A stretch of DNA of 64,000 nt from Cymbomonas tetramitiformis (lineage: Eukaryota > Chlorophyta > Pyramimonadophyceae > Pyramimonadales > Pyramimonadaceae), in NCBI GenBank assembly GCA_001247695.2, contig LGRX02035486.1, forward strand, positions 1 through 64,000, in the 5' to 3' direction. Positions 36,901 through 47,700 of this stretch are shown here, one piece after another. Each line of letters opens with the position of its first letter. Positions within the stretch are counted from its first letter, which is position 1. The position numbers were made by a program, and so were the translations under genes. The notes beneath the pieces are model-generated. The model was not told the origin of the DNA and did no database searches. It saw only the letters and a program-made list of their open reading frames with translations.

Positions 36901-39900
36901 CCCAGTTGTCCGTGTCACCAAGTTGCTTGCGGATTGCATCTGCCTCTTGCGACAGCTCCGTCTGCAAGGCGCCGCACAGTTCATTGTAACTGGGAAGCCC
37001 TTTCACCAGACTGAAGAGCGAGCGCTGTTGCTCCCACTTCCAAATCGCGTCCAGCACCGTTTGCTTTGTGCTGTAACTCCCTTGGGCACGCGCAAGCTCC
37101 AGGACCGCGGTGCGGTAGCGCTGCATAATTCCATGCAGCTTGCCACACAGTGCCTGCACATCGGCTGCCCTCGGCTGGACTTGCGTCAGCCCCTCGCAGG
37201 TGGCCAGGGCCGCATCCACGACTGCTGCCTGTGCATCGCTTAGCTCGGAGAGATCTTCCGGAGCCGTCTCAAGCCACAGCTGCTGCCGCGCACACCACTG
37301 CATGATGAATTGCTCCACACCGTTGTTGAAGGCTACCCACGCCTCGGGAAGGCAGAAGCGTGGCAGGTGCTCAAGCTCGGATAGCTTGGGCTTCAGAGCC
37401 TCAAGCTCGGCGGCACACACTGCGGGGTTCTCTAGAAACCTCGTCAACCCCTGCAGCAGCTCGATCCCGGTCGCCAGGAAGTATTCGAAGTAGCGCGCGG
37501 CGAATGCACGGAGGCCCTCGGCAACAAAGCCGCGGCCTGGCGGGAGGAAGCCATCCAACCAGGCGAACCTTGCAAGGGTGATCAGTAGGGGCAGATGCCT
37601 CTCGGGGGAACCTAGCCCACCCCCTGCCATCATCTCGCGGTGAAGCAAATCGAGCTGCGAGACTCGTTCCTGAACCGTCTTCATCAGCAAATCGCAGGCA
37701 TCCGTGAAGATGTTCTGGCCCATCGGATCCCTCTGCTGTCGGTCAGTCCGCGCATCGAGCCATCCCCGGAGCCTCTGCATGCGCATCTCCAGGGATGCCT
37801 CCAGGCCCCCCTCTAGGATTGCGGCCTTCACTGGATTCGCCTCCCGGAGCAGCTCGCTATTTGCCTCCATGAGCACCATGTGCCAGCTGTCACGCGCCAG
37901 CACTGCGAGGTGGGTAGGCACCATGGCACCATCCAGCGCATCAAGAAATGCCTCAAGTCTCTTTACGCAGGCCACGAAGACGCGAATGCGCACGGCAAGT
38001 TTGGCGAGGTCAAGACTCAGTGCTGCTCCCCGCTCCCCATGGAGCACCGTCTCCTGCATCTCAGACCTGTGGATGGCCAGAGTTGCCCGAGGTCCGGTCC
38101 AGTCTACGTCCTCAAAGTTGACCTCCCCTTGCAACGCGGCTCGAGCAGTCTCGACATCTGTTTTCATGACATGCTCCACCTGGGACAACGGGATCCTTTT
38201 GAATCTCAGCACCATGAACAGTCCTTGCTCATCTTCGGAGTGTGGAGCGAAGAGCGCCCGAAGGATCTGCCACCACGTCAGGCAACTCACAACACGAGCT
38301 TGCTTAGTGTCCAATCACGGGACAATGACACAAAATCCAAACATTTCGGCATTTGAGGGACATGCCTACAACATTTAATCGTCACGGCTCCACCAACTGC
38401 CTGTCATCCAAAAATCAGAAGATCGGAGGCGGCTTTGGGCGTGGTACGCCCCCTTCACATTTCCCACAAGGGACCTGGCGCCGCTTAACTCGGGGCACAC
38501 ACAACAAGGCGAGTTGGTGCACATGCCAGCTTGGCCATACACTGTATGAAAGCGTATCTTCATGACTTGACTGGCAAAGCACCGGATCAGGCACGCCGAG
38601 CATCAGCAATGCTCTCGGGAAGAAATCTACGACTTCGTGAAATGCTGCAGTGGCAGTGCATTCCATCCGGCATGCTCACCTGTGCTGCCACCCCTTCCCA
38701 GGCCGCCTCCACGCCATTGGTGGTGATCCCAACCTCGCGCAGTTGAGGCAGCACGTTATGCACCTCTTGTACACACTCCATGGCGTCCACCATCACCGCC
38801 GCATCGCAAGGGCATCCCACTGTCGACCTGGCGACGACCCCTGCAACATACTGGTCAAGTGCCACAGCGGCGGAGGCGGCAAGATGCTGCCAGCTACACT
38901 CAACTGCACCCCAGGCGAGCAGCTTCGAGAGCACACGGAGGTGGGCCTGCAGGTCGGGCCTCTCGGTGCCTCCCTTCAGAGCTCCTTGCAGCGCTTTCGA
39001 CATCTGAGCTAGGCGTTGGTACACATGCGCGAGCATCTCATCCGGCGCAGCTCTCTCCCCGTCAACAGCGCTGCCAAGCCCAAGCCCCTCGAGCACCCGC
39101 ACCGAATGGAGCAGGTGCAGTACAATGCGTGCGCTGGCCTCTCCGAACTCCCCAGCGTCGGGCACCGTCCCGATGTTGATTAGGCGGGAGGCGTCCTCCC
39201 GGGCCTGCCAAGCGGCCTCATTCACGAGCTCGGTGGCCTCGGAGTGCGCCTCCCGCACAGAATCCAGCTCGAGGTGCCGGCGTAGGTACCCAAGCGCCTG
39301 CGCCAGCTCGCCAATCTGCTCTGGATGCCCTGCTTGCAGCGCCATCCTCAGTGCGCTCAGCATCCGCCGGAGTTCGATGGCAACGGCGCTAGCATTTGCG
39401 GCTGTTATCCCGCAGCGCACCACGTCCCGCGCAGCCGCGCCCACGGTTGCCCCTATTGCAGCCGCGGAGCCGTCAGGCAAGGGAGCGAACAGCTCCAAGT
39501 TATCTCTGATGAGCCTCGAAACATCGGTGAGCTCCGGGTGAAACACATCGACGAATGGGAAGCCTTTCTTCAAACAGTGCTCCAACCACTTCAGGATCCC
39601 GCCCGCAATCCGGTCGCGCTTGTCGGTGCCGTTCAGGGTGTCCACCACTAACCCGTGCAGCGTTTTTCGGGCGTGCTGTAACTCGGCGGAGGGGCCCCAC
39701 GGCACTGCCGCGCCGTCAGAGGCATCTGCATCGCTACTCACCAGATTCCTGAGGATGCCCGGGTGTGAGAACAGGAACGTGAATGCGAGCTGGTGCTGTT
39801 TGAACTGCTCTGGCTGATGAGCGCCCACAAGCGTGGACACCAGCTTCACCAGATTACGGATTGCACCGCCCTTACACTCGAGGAATGAAGCACAGCTGAC

Positions 39901-40413
39901 AAGCACCACGAAGCGGAGACTGCGGCACACGGCGGCTACCTGCTGGATCGAGATTGAGGTGGCTATATCCACTTCCATCCCTGCTGTGTCCTCGTACCCC
40001 GCTGAATCGAGATAGACCACCGCTTCCTCGTCCTCAGGGTCGTTGCTACCCCCAGAAGTACGCAGATAGTGACTGATATGCTTGGTCTGCGATTGCTGAT
40101 CATGTCCAATGCAGAACCCTTCCAGTGGTTCGATGGCTTCGAATACCTCTTTGACTGCACCGTTGTATACTGACTGGTACGAGCGACGCTGCAGCTTCCG
40201 CCCTGCAATGGCCTGCACCAGAGTTGACTTGCCAGAGCCAGTCTTACCAAGCAAGATCACGACGCGCTTCCCCACGGCATGCTGCAATGCCGGCTCCGCA
40301 GCTGCAACCAGCGTTCCCAGCAGCTTGAGATCCAAAAGTGGTGTCCATGAGGTGACAGATGAGAGATCATTGTCGGCATTGGTGTCGTCGTCGTCGTCAG
40401 ATATGTCGTACAT
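27977..40413 (-). CDS. Giant GTPase / J-like / SecA-type motor / vWA fusion protein
   Basis: Minus-strand model in phase: 40413-38680, 38302-32936 (acceptor could be 38266), 32466-32094, 31831-31647, 31317-31263, 30895-30816, 30687-30445, 29710-29398, 28383-27977 (TAG). About 2,918 residues. Exon 1 has Walker A GKTGSGKST (56-64) and a DSAG switch (136-139), typical of dynamin/GIMAP-like GTPases, with no clear NKxD. A helical stretch of over 1,500 residues follows, with HPDRPGG near residue 1645 recalling a J-domain. The SecA motor has RTGEGKS (about 2105), LLVDEVDVFF (about 2263), SVTPALILGVSGT, TAVFGRGTDF, GGMHVIQTF and QIQGRTARQG. The last two exons form a vWA domain with MIDAS DATGS and later LLIGDAPPH. 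I know SecA-like giants of this kind from ciliates and foraminifera, usually misannotated as 'SecA'. A cytosolic motor or scaffold role is inference; I see no signal peptide. Confidence 0.85.
30681..30776 (-). repeat. Tandem duplication of an exon start and its splice acceptor
   Basis: Two copies of a segment that on the minus strand reads GGGAGTGCRCCTCCTGCAGG then GTAAGC. The downstream copy provides the acceptor and first codons of the exon starting at 30687 (GKQGTYAMV). The upstream copy (exon-like start GKLGSYATM) runs into a stop soon after. Confidence 0.8.
38303..38679. other. Intron joining the GTPase exon to the helical/SecA exon
   Basis: The donor is CAG|GTGAGC on the minus strand at 38680/38679, after codons A-A-Q. 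Acceptor candidates are CTAAG| (exon starts 38302) and TGGCAG| (exon starts 38266); both keep phase 0. An in-frame stop directly upstream of the second exon means that exon cannot start its own protein with an ATG. This is the main reason I treat the two long frames as one gene. Confidence 0.7.
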
Positions 40414-41320
40414 CCCACCTATTCAGCCCCATCCACCGAACCACATCACAGCACAATGAGAGCCTAAAAGAAGAGGGGTGGGAAACAAGTGTTGGAACTG
40501 AGAAACTTTATTGGGAGCCAAATGCAGGCTAAGCATAATCCCTTACATCATAGGATTGCATCGGAAGTTTTAAGGAAGATAACGGTTTTGAAATGGATAT
40601 TCATTTGAAACACGGGAGCTGTCCGTGTGCAAACAACGCAGTAGCCTGGAGGAAGCTTCTCGATGCGAGTGAATGACTTGCAATTTTAGAGCAGGCTAAA
40701 TTATAAAGGAAGCTGACAAAGGATGGGCAATATTCTAACGGAGGATCTAAATTTTGCACATGGATGCATCCATCATGGATGCAACTGTTTTTCTCGTCAA
40801 TGCTGAAACGATTATGATGCAGTTCAATACCTGTGATGATACGCCCGCTGAGCATGCCGGCCACCTCTGTCTCAGCCTGCGCGGGACTTGTCACATCTCG
40901 ACCGCACGCTCTGATGAGATCATCGAAAGCCTTTTCGGGTTGTACATGCTCTCTCTCGTCATCTTCTTGTGCGCGTTTCGGCCCCTGTACCAACATTGCT
41001 TGTTGAGCAAAGAAATCTGTCGAAACTGCGTCCAGATCGGGAAGAAACCACATGTAGAACAGCTCACCTCGCCAGTGGCACGTTTCAGGACAAACTAAAC
41101 TTCCGGCCTCAGGCACACATACCGCAATTGGGCCTGAATGGCATAGGGCACTCTGGCAGAAAATTGCTCAAAACTTTTGGGTTGGGATCAGAGGTGATTT
41201 CATAGGAGTGGCGCCGTCCAACAGCTAGGTGTGCACAAAGGAACCTCCAATATGTTACCAAGCTCGTGATTCTCAAAGAAATACGTATTTCAGAAAACAC
41301 AAATAAAACACGAAGCGATA

Positions 41321-42699
41321 TCACATATGCCGCTCAACTTGTCGTACGAAAGCAGGAAAGCTTCTCAACACGTACGCACAGCATATTCGCTTGAGGCATA
41401 CCATTGAATCGCTGGCATCAGAACGGATTGCGTGCCCAACAAAATCGACCTTTTGCTCCATGCCCACGAATCCCGATTCCACTTGAGACTGGAGTTCGCC
41501 CACCCGTTCAGATCCCACTGGTGTCGGGTGCGATTGGAACATATCCCTTGTGGCACTCGTCACTAGGCCAGCTGGCGCCTCCAAGTTCATCAATTTCTCA
41601 TCCGCCTCAACCATTAGGGATTCGTCCTCCACAAGCATATCTGCCTCCACTTTATTCGTGTGTTGCTCGTCTACTTCCACCTTGAAAACGCCGCCGCTGA
41701 TACTGGGGCTATACGGGAGCACTTGTTGCACGTGTCCTGCCTGTCGTACTTCCAAGTGTAAGGACGTTGGCAGCGCTGTCTCCATGTGGTGAGCTTTGTC
41801 TCTCGTGAGTTGCCGCTTCACCGTAGCTTGCGATTGTTCATCGGTCCAAGTTTCTTCTAGAAAACTGTCACTCGCCTCGGCAATTCCGTTGCCCGCTTTG
41901 CCAAATGCTTGGAGCAGTTCGTGATATGTGTTTCTGTCTGGAAATGCGTTCCTGAATGCTTCGCAGGCCACGTCAAGGTCGGACCGTGTTTCTCCCGAGC
42001 TTCTCGGTTCTGGAACACTGCGCGTAGAAGGAGCTGCCTCGGCCTCTTCCGGGCTCGGCGGCGCTGAAGATGCCTCGTGAAGCATCGCGCCTACACATGA
42101 TGAGCGCACTCCTGACTGACAGGTCATTCTTAAAGGCGACTTGCATGGGGCACACCATCAATAACAGAAGGCAATGCTGTCTGAAATCAAGCAGCTTTCC
42201 GAGTCCCGGGCCCTTTAGTTATGGTACTGTCACCAGCTGACGAAAACTGGCAAAAAGTGTAGAATGGAGCACGGATCCCTTCAGTTATGATCCACAGTGG
42301 ACTGGAGCACGGCATCCTTCGGCTTCCAGAGTGTGAAACTCAGGGACCATATTCTGCAGCAGCATCCAGGCTGTAGTCCATTGACAGTGCTTTGTTAACT
42401 GGCTCCTCAGTAGGCATGCCGTTCATGAAGCTTCGAATCGATTATATGTGCAGGTGCATTTACACCACACAGCCACCTGAAGCTGGCCATGGTCTGCCGC
42501 TGGCGTTGCAAAGATCTGAATGGGCTCCGGTGGCTCAGCGGGAAGCAAGAGTTGCACATCTCAGTGGCTCGGATATTCAAATGCAGTGTTGAGTGTGTGC
42601 TGGATCAACTTTGATTCCGCACATAGTGCAGCCGGTCTTCTACTGGCAGCTGGTGCCAAAGGAGTCGGTACACGGATACGCACACACACACACACACAC

Positions 42700-42734
<35 letters not shown>

Positions 42735-43134
42735 CATACAATCCCGCTCCCTCCCTCCTCATCGGCGCAAAGATGCAAATCGAGTTGAGCACAATATAGA
42801 ATGACTTGCAGATAGCGTAAAGATCTGAAGTTCATGATAACAGTGTAAGTTAAGCGTATGTCATGGATAAACAAAATGGATGAGACCTCGATCGAATATC
42901 GAGAAGTGACGACCGTGAAATCAGAGGGGAAACAGCATAAACACCTGTGAAGTGCGGCTGCTGTGCTTCTATTTGGCCTCTCTTCTGCGGAACAGTCTCT
43001 CGCAGGCTCTCCAGTCTTGCGCCTTCTGGCCCTCCTGCGCTTTCTTCAAACGCACTGGATACATGGCGGTTCGGAGCAACTTTCTTCTTACCTTTCTGCT
43101 TTATAGCACGTTTCTTTTTTTTAAGGGTGCCCAT
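41321..43134 (-). CDS. Two-exon protein of unknown function with a basic N-terminus
   Basis: Minus-strand exons 43134-42945 (ATG start) and 42090-41321 (stop) join in phase 1: donor TTCACAG|GTGTTT, acceptor GTGTAG|GCGCG. The product is 319 residues. It starts MGTLKKKKRAIKQKGKKK, a strong candidate nuclear or nucleolar localisation signal, then is acidic and Ser/Pro-rich with several Glu-rich valine-repeat segments. I recognise no catalytic domain. An alternative donor (ATG|GTATGC, 41402) could splice onward to 41.1-40.6 kb, but I found no acceptor in phase. It lies head-to-tail upstream of the giant SecA-like gene on the same strand. Confidence 0.5.
42681..42735. repeat. AC then AGAC microsatellite
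   Basis: About ten CA dinucleotides pass directly into about eight CAGA tetranucleotides. The tract lies in the intron of the two-exon gene. Confidence 0.95.
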
Positions 43135-43834
43135 TATCTCGTCAAACTTGAAATGCGACGGGCCCTACTTACGTTACTACGCCTTCATATATCACAACTC
43201 AGTGGGATGTTGGGCTTGGATGCAACTCGATAGAATAGAGCTCTAGAGGGGCGACGGTTTGTATCATCCGATAAATCCGATGAATTATGTGTTGGTCGGA
43301 TGGTCACCTGCTCACCTCCCCCCGGACCCCCTCCGGCTCGCCTGCGCTAAGCTAAACCTAAAGCTTCTAGCTTGACTTGAGACTTCCCGCAGACGCGGAT
43401 ATCGCATATCCGGATACAACATACATTTGCATGCGATGGACATGTCCACCGCACGCGGCACTCGCACTGTGCGGCACCCGGCACGCCTTGCTCATAACGA
43501 AAACCTACGCTACTCTATGACGGTCCAGTTTTTTCAGAAAATCGATACAGTACCATTTTTTACTGTCTCGTACTGTAGACCTCGCGAGTGCCAGCCACGG
43601 GCTGTCATCCCACTATTCCCCCACCCCTCCACCATCCACTCCTCAGGGGACTTATAGGCATGCCTTGTGGAGTATCCGAGTAGCTCGCACGCCCTTAGCT
43701 ACCGTATCAAGGGAATCACTCGACAACCCACCTTCAGTTCACCCACCCACCACACTGATTACCCCCTCCGGACTTCTATGACTAACCCCCAGAAATTCTG
43801 CAAACTTTTTGCAGGTTTTTCTCGCCCCCCTTAG
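43135..43834. other. Intergenic stretch upstream of the two-exon gene
   Basis: It should contain the promoter of the minus-strand gene starting at 43134. I see no confident TATA element. Short open frames lack family resemblance. It ends at the target-site duplication of the hAT element. Confidence 0.5.
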
Positions 43835-43842
43835 CCCCACGA

Positions 43843-43863
43843 CAAGGTATGGTATCAGTTGTG
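43843..43863 (+). repeat. hAT left terminal inverted repeat
   Basis: Pairs with 54020-54040 at 20 of 21 positions. It is preceded by the 8-bp flank CCCCACGA. Confidence 0.85.
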
Positions 43864-43906
43864 CTGATATTCTGATTTATTGATATACCGGAAAAAAAGT
43901 ATCAAT

Positions 43907-44592
43907 TGTGCCAGGGGCACGACGACAGATGCTCGGAGATATGTTTTTGATTGAACGTGCAAAGGTACACAATTCGGATTTTTATAATATACTGGATCAG
44001 GGCCAGATTGAGGTACAAACGATAATTCGGTTCCGAGTTCTGAAGGCTAAACACTTCTCAAGTGCTCTACTTATTCACTCGTCACTCAGGTTGCAGGGTC
44101 AACCACTCGAGAGCCGATGTCACACTTCGGCTCAACGTTCAGTTCCCGATCCGATCTCATTTCTAATTCCGATTCGTCATTCTCGATTCAGATGTTATGC
44201 CAACAGGCTGACACGATGACTGCCCCACAGTACTGTCATACTACTGTACTGTCATACTGTCATAGCGTCATACTGTCATACTGTCATAACCTTAATATCT
44301 GATATTCGATTTCATTGTCTTTTCAACCCCGATGCGAATCTGACCATTCTTCGAGGGTCTGACTGAGTTCCACGATGACACCCCCCACAGTACTGTCATA
44401 CTACTATAGTGTCATACTGTCATACTGTCATAGTGTCATAGTGTCATACTGTCATACCCCGGACATCTGGTATTCATTCTCATCGTGATTTCAAGCCCAA
44501 TCTCACTGTCATCGTGCCAATCCCAGATTACCCCCGATGACACACATACGGACGCATAGACATATCGGCTCACGCTGTGCCTCCGGGCACAA
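43907..44592 (-). repeat. Gypsy 3' LTR
   Basis: 686 bp, bounded by TGTGCC and GGCACA on the plus strand. It contains a TGTCATAC microsatellite (about 44225-44290 and 44395-44455) that varies in copy number against the other LTR. Confidence 0.92.
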
Positions 44593-44610
44593 CTCTCCCC
44601 CCCTTAGGAG
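44593..44610 (-). promoter_or_regulatory. Polypurine tract of the gypsy element
   Basis: Minus strand reads CCTAAGGGGGGGAGAGT directly before the 3' LTR, the expected primer site for plus-strand DNA synthesis. Confidence 0.75.
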
Positions 44611-44649
44611 TGGTCTACCTCCTGGGATCACTCCGCTAAGGTACCCATC

Positions 44650-44713
44650 TAAGTTCCAGTTCTTAGGTTCTCTGGTTCCTTGCTGTTTCCAGTTCTTAGG
44701 TTCTCTGGTTCCT
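44650..44713. repeat. Direct duplication in gypsy 3' untranslated region
   Basis: Two copies of TCCAGTTCTTAGGTTCTCTG followed by GTTCCT, between the polyprotein stop and the 3' LTR. Confidence 0.85.
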
Positions 44714-44779
44714 CTTCGAGCATAGTTCGCCTGCCGCTACCAGGGCACCACTTTCAAGAAGAAGGGTGCCACTTGGAAT

Positions 44780-47700
44780 CTAAAGCGGGTCTTCAGTGTC
44801 GCGGAGGCGTAAATGTCGGAAAAGTTGTCGTAGCAGTAGTGCTGGTACGGGGTATACACTCGCAGATTGACCTGCTCCAGTCTGCTGCGGGTGAGGTCCA
44901 AGCTGAGCAGTCTCTGGGTGAGCACCGGTTGCCCATCTGCACGCACACGGTGTCGAAGTAGTACAGCGTAGCAGGGGCGAGGGTGGTGCTGAGTTCGTCC
45001 ATATGCAGGTGGGTTTCATGTACTGCGTACCATACATGCAGTAGGTACACACCAGCGGTGGGGGAAGCTGGCGCATCATAGGGCGAAGCCGTAGCGCGTT
45101 AGGAAAGCGACCTCTGGGGTTTTCCATGAACCAATGTTTTGGCTCTAGGTAGTCAATGATCTGCAATGCTCGTCGTACGATTTTGTCAGCCTGGGGAAGG
45201 TCAGGGGGTCCACCAGTGGTGCGCGCTTGACTGTACTGCCTGCAGGGGGGACTTGCCCAAATAACATCGAAGAATCCAGGCGGGTATTGCCTGTAGTCCC
45301 ATTGTAGGATGTCACACACATGAGTGGGTTGCCAGATATGCCCGGAGTCGAGGGTCACCACTGAGGCGGAGGGGAAGCAATTTAGGAATTCCCTCTCTAC
45401 TGAGCCAGTACCGCTGAAAAGTACGAGAATCCTGGGCGTGCGGGTTGTTTTTGCCTGTATTGCCAGCAGCTCTGTCACCAGTGCCAACGACCCATCTTCC
45501 ACGCGCTCCTGGCGTTCCCACGGCAGGGGGATATCATCTTCCATCTGTTCGAGCTGGTCCAGTTCATCGCAGGGATTGGTGATGAGGTGGGCCAGTGTCA
45601 TTCCGGCTTGAGCGGAGTGGCGGCCACGCTGCTCGCGTCGCCGAGTGGCTTCGTCGCGGACTTGCGCTTCCATGTGCAGTCTCGCTTGCTCGAATTCACG
45701 AAGTTGTTGAAGTGGACTTCCGCGTTCAAGTTTGTCACGCGTTCTCCATTGGTCGTGAGCTTTGGAGTAGCCAGTCCAGCGAACCTTCCACTCTTCCACC
45801 TCCTTTCCTCGAACAGACCGCACTCGACGTGCAAGGATACGCTCAACGTGTGCTTCCTTCTGACCGTCCACTACCACCTCTTCAGGTACTGCTAGGTGAT
45901 CGCGTGCGGCAAAAGCATCTTGACCGTTGGTGTACGGTTTGAGGCGATGTTGAGCGAACACGTCGTGAATCCGCCAGTGAGGAGGGAGGCGTAGGCGGTA
46001 GGCTACTGGAGCTCCTCTGTCGGCTTCGGGCATGGTCATCTGTATATCGCTGAAGAAGCGTTCGGTCACAGGAACTGGTCCATGCCAGCGCTTGGTCAGT
46101 TTCCTACAGATGGAGCGATCCATCACCTTCTCCGTAAGGTGCTTCGCCTCTATCCAGACCAGATCTCCAACAGCATACTCCCGCTGCCCGTGTCTGCGAT
46201 CAAACTGTTCGCGCTGTCGCTGTTGAGCCAGCTCCAACCGCTGTCTGGCGTCCCGCAGCTGCGACGAAAATTTCACGGCCACTTCGTGTGCGGTGCCTAC
46301 TCCCCCTGTTCGTCGTCCAGCGGTGGACTGTGCGGCCTCCAGGAAAAGGTCCAACTGCGACAGCGGCGAGAACCCGAACACCAGTTCAAACGGCGTGAAG
46401 CCAGTAGATTCACTCCTGGAGTCATTGATCGCGAACTCCACGTTAGTGGTGAACAGATCCCAGTCCTCCACATTGGCGTCAACAAAGGACCTGAGCATGT
46501 CCTCAATAACCCTGTTGCTGTGTTCCGCCTGGCCGTCAGACCGAGGGTTGTACGGCGTGGTGCGAGCCACTTTCACACCCATCAGTCTCATGAGTTCCTG
46601 CCAGAAAGCATCTTGAAACCGCGGGTCACGATCAGAGACAATCTTCATAGGCGCGCCATGTAAGCGCCACACCGAGTCAAAGTAGATTCTGGCCACCACA
46701 GCTGCAGAGCTGTCGCCGAAGTTCATTGGCACAACGTGGACCATCTTCGTCAGCTTGCAGGTGAAGGCCACGAAAGCATCATTGCCCCTCTCCGATACCG
46801 GCAGGCCGGTGACGAAGTCCACCGCGACATCCTGCCATGGCCTGTTCGGGATGCTGTGAGGGTTTAGCAACCCATCCGGGTAAGTTCCCCGCGGTCTCAC
46901 TGATTGGCACACTGCGCAGGATGCAACCCAGGTGCCCACATCTTCCGCGGCACCACGCCAATAGAAGCGTCGCAGCACCCTCTCCAGAGTCTTGTCTCGC
47001 CCAGTATGGCCCGAGGACAATGACTCATGAGCATGGCGAATCACTACCTCTCGAAGTGGAGAGTCCTCCCCCAGCACCAACTGATATCTCCCAGCTGCGG
47101 TCCTCCAAACCACTTCACCCACCAGTCTGAAGTCCTGTAGGCATTGGTGTGGTGCCGCCTTCACTTTCTCCCGCAGCGAACGAAGTGTCCCCTCTCGGGT
47201 GTACTCCGCCTTCAACGCACGCAGGAACTTTGAGTCCGACTGCTGGGAGGATGCGTCTCTGAAGGCTGCTGCCTCACCTGTCCTTATCACAGCGGGGGCC
47301 GTTCGCGGGTGCCTCACGCGTGCCGGCTGTGGTTTGGCGGGAGGGGCGTGTACTATCAGAACAGGCCAACGAAGGTCGAAGGCCTTCCCATCTGGGTTCT
47401 CGAAGAACTGATTGGGCTCGCCCTTATCATCGTGAGTAGGGATGACCTCCACGATCTGCATATTGGCCTTTCTGAAAAGTTTGCGCCACGCGGGGAGTTT
47501 GGACTGGTGATCTGGTAGGACGAAGACTGCTGAGGTGTTTTCTGGGTCTGCCTTCCATTCTGCGATATACTTGTTCAAAATCGCCTCCACCGTAATGTGC
47601 TTGGAGTTATATGGAGGGTTACACCAAACCCGAAGGCCCCTCCATTTCTCTGAAAGGCAGTCTGTCCAGAATCTATCCGCCTGTCTGTTGCGGCCGCCAA

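Noticed and set aside
32921..38314. A separate protein beginning at 38314
   Set aside because: The codon at 38314 is TTG with a stop just upstream; an acceptor a few codons on continues the GTPase exon in phase. It is better read as an internal exon.
40601..41116. Minus-strand frame of 171 codons downstream of the two-exon gene
   Set aside because: No in-phase acceptor links it to the gene, there is no domain, and composition is unremarkable; it may be 3' untranslated or chance.
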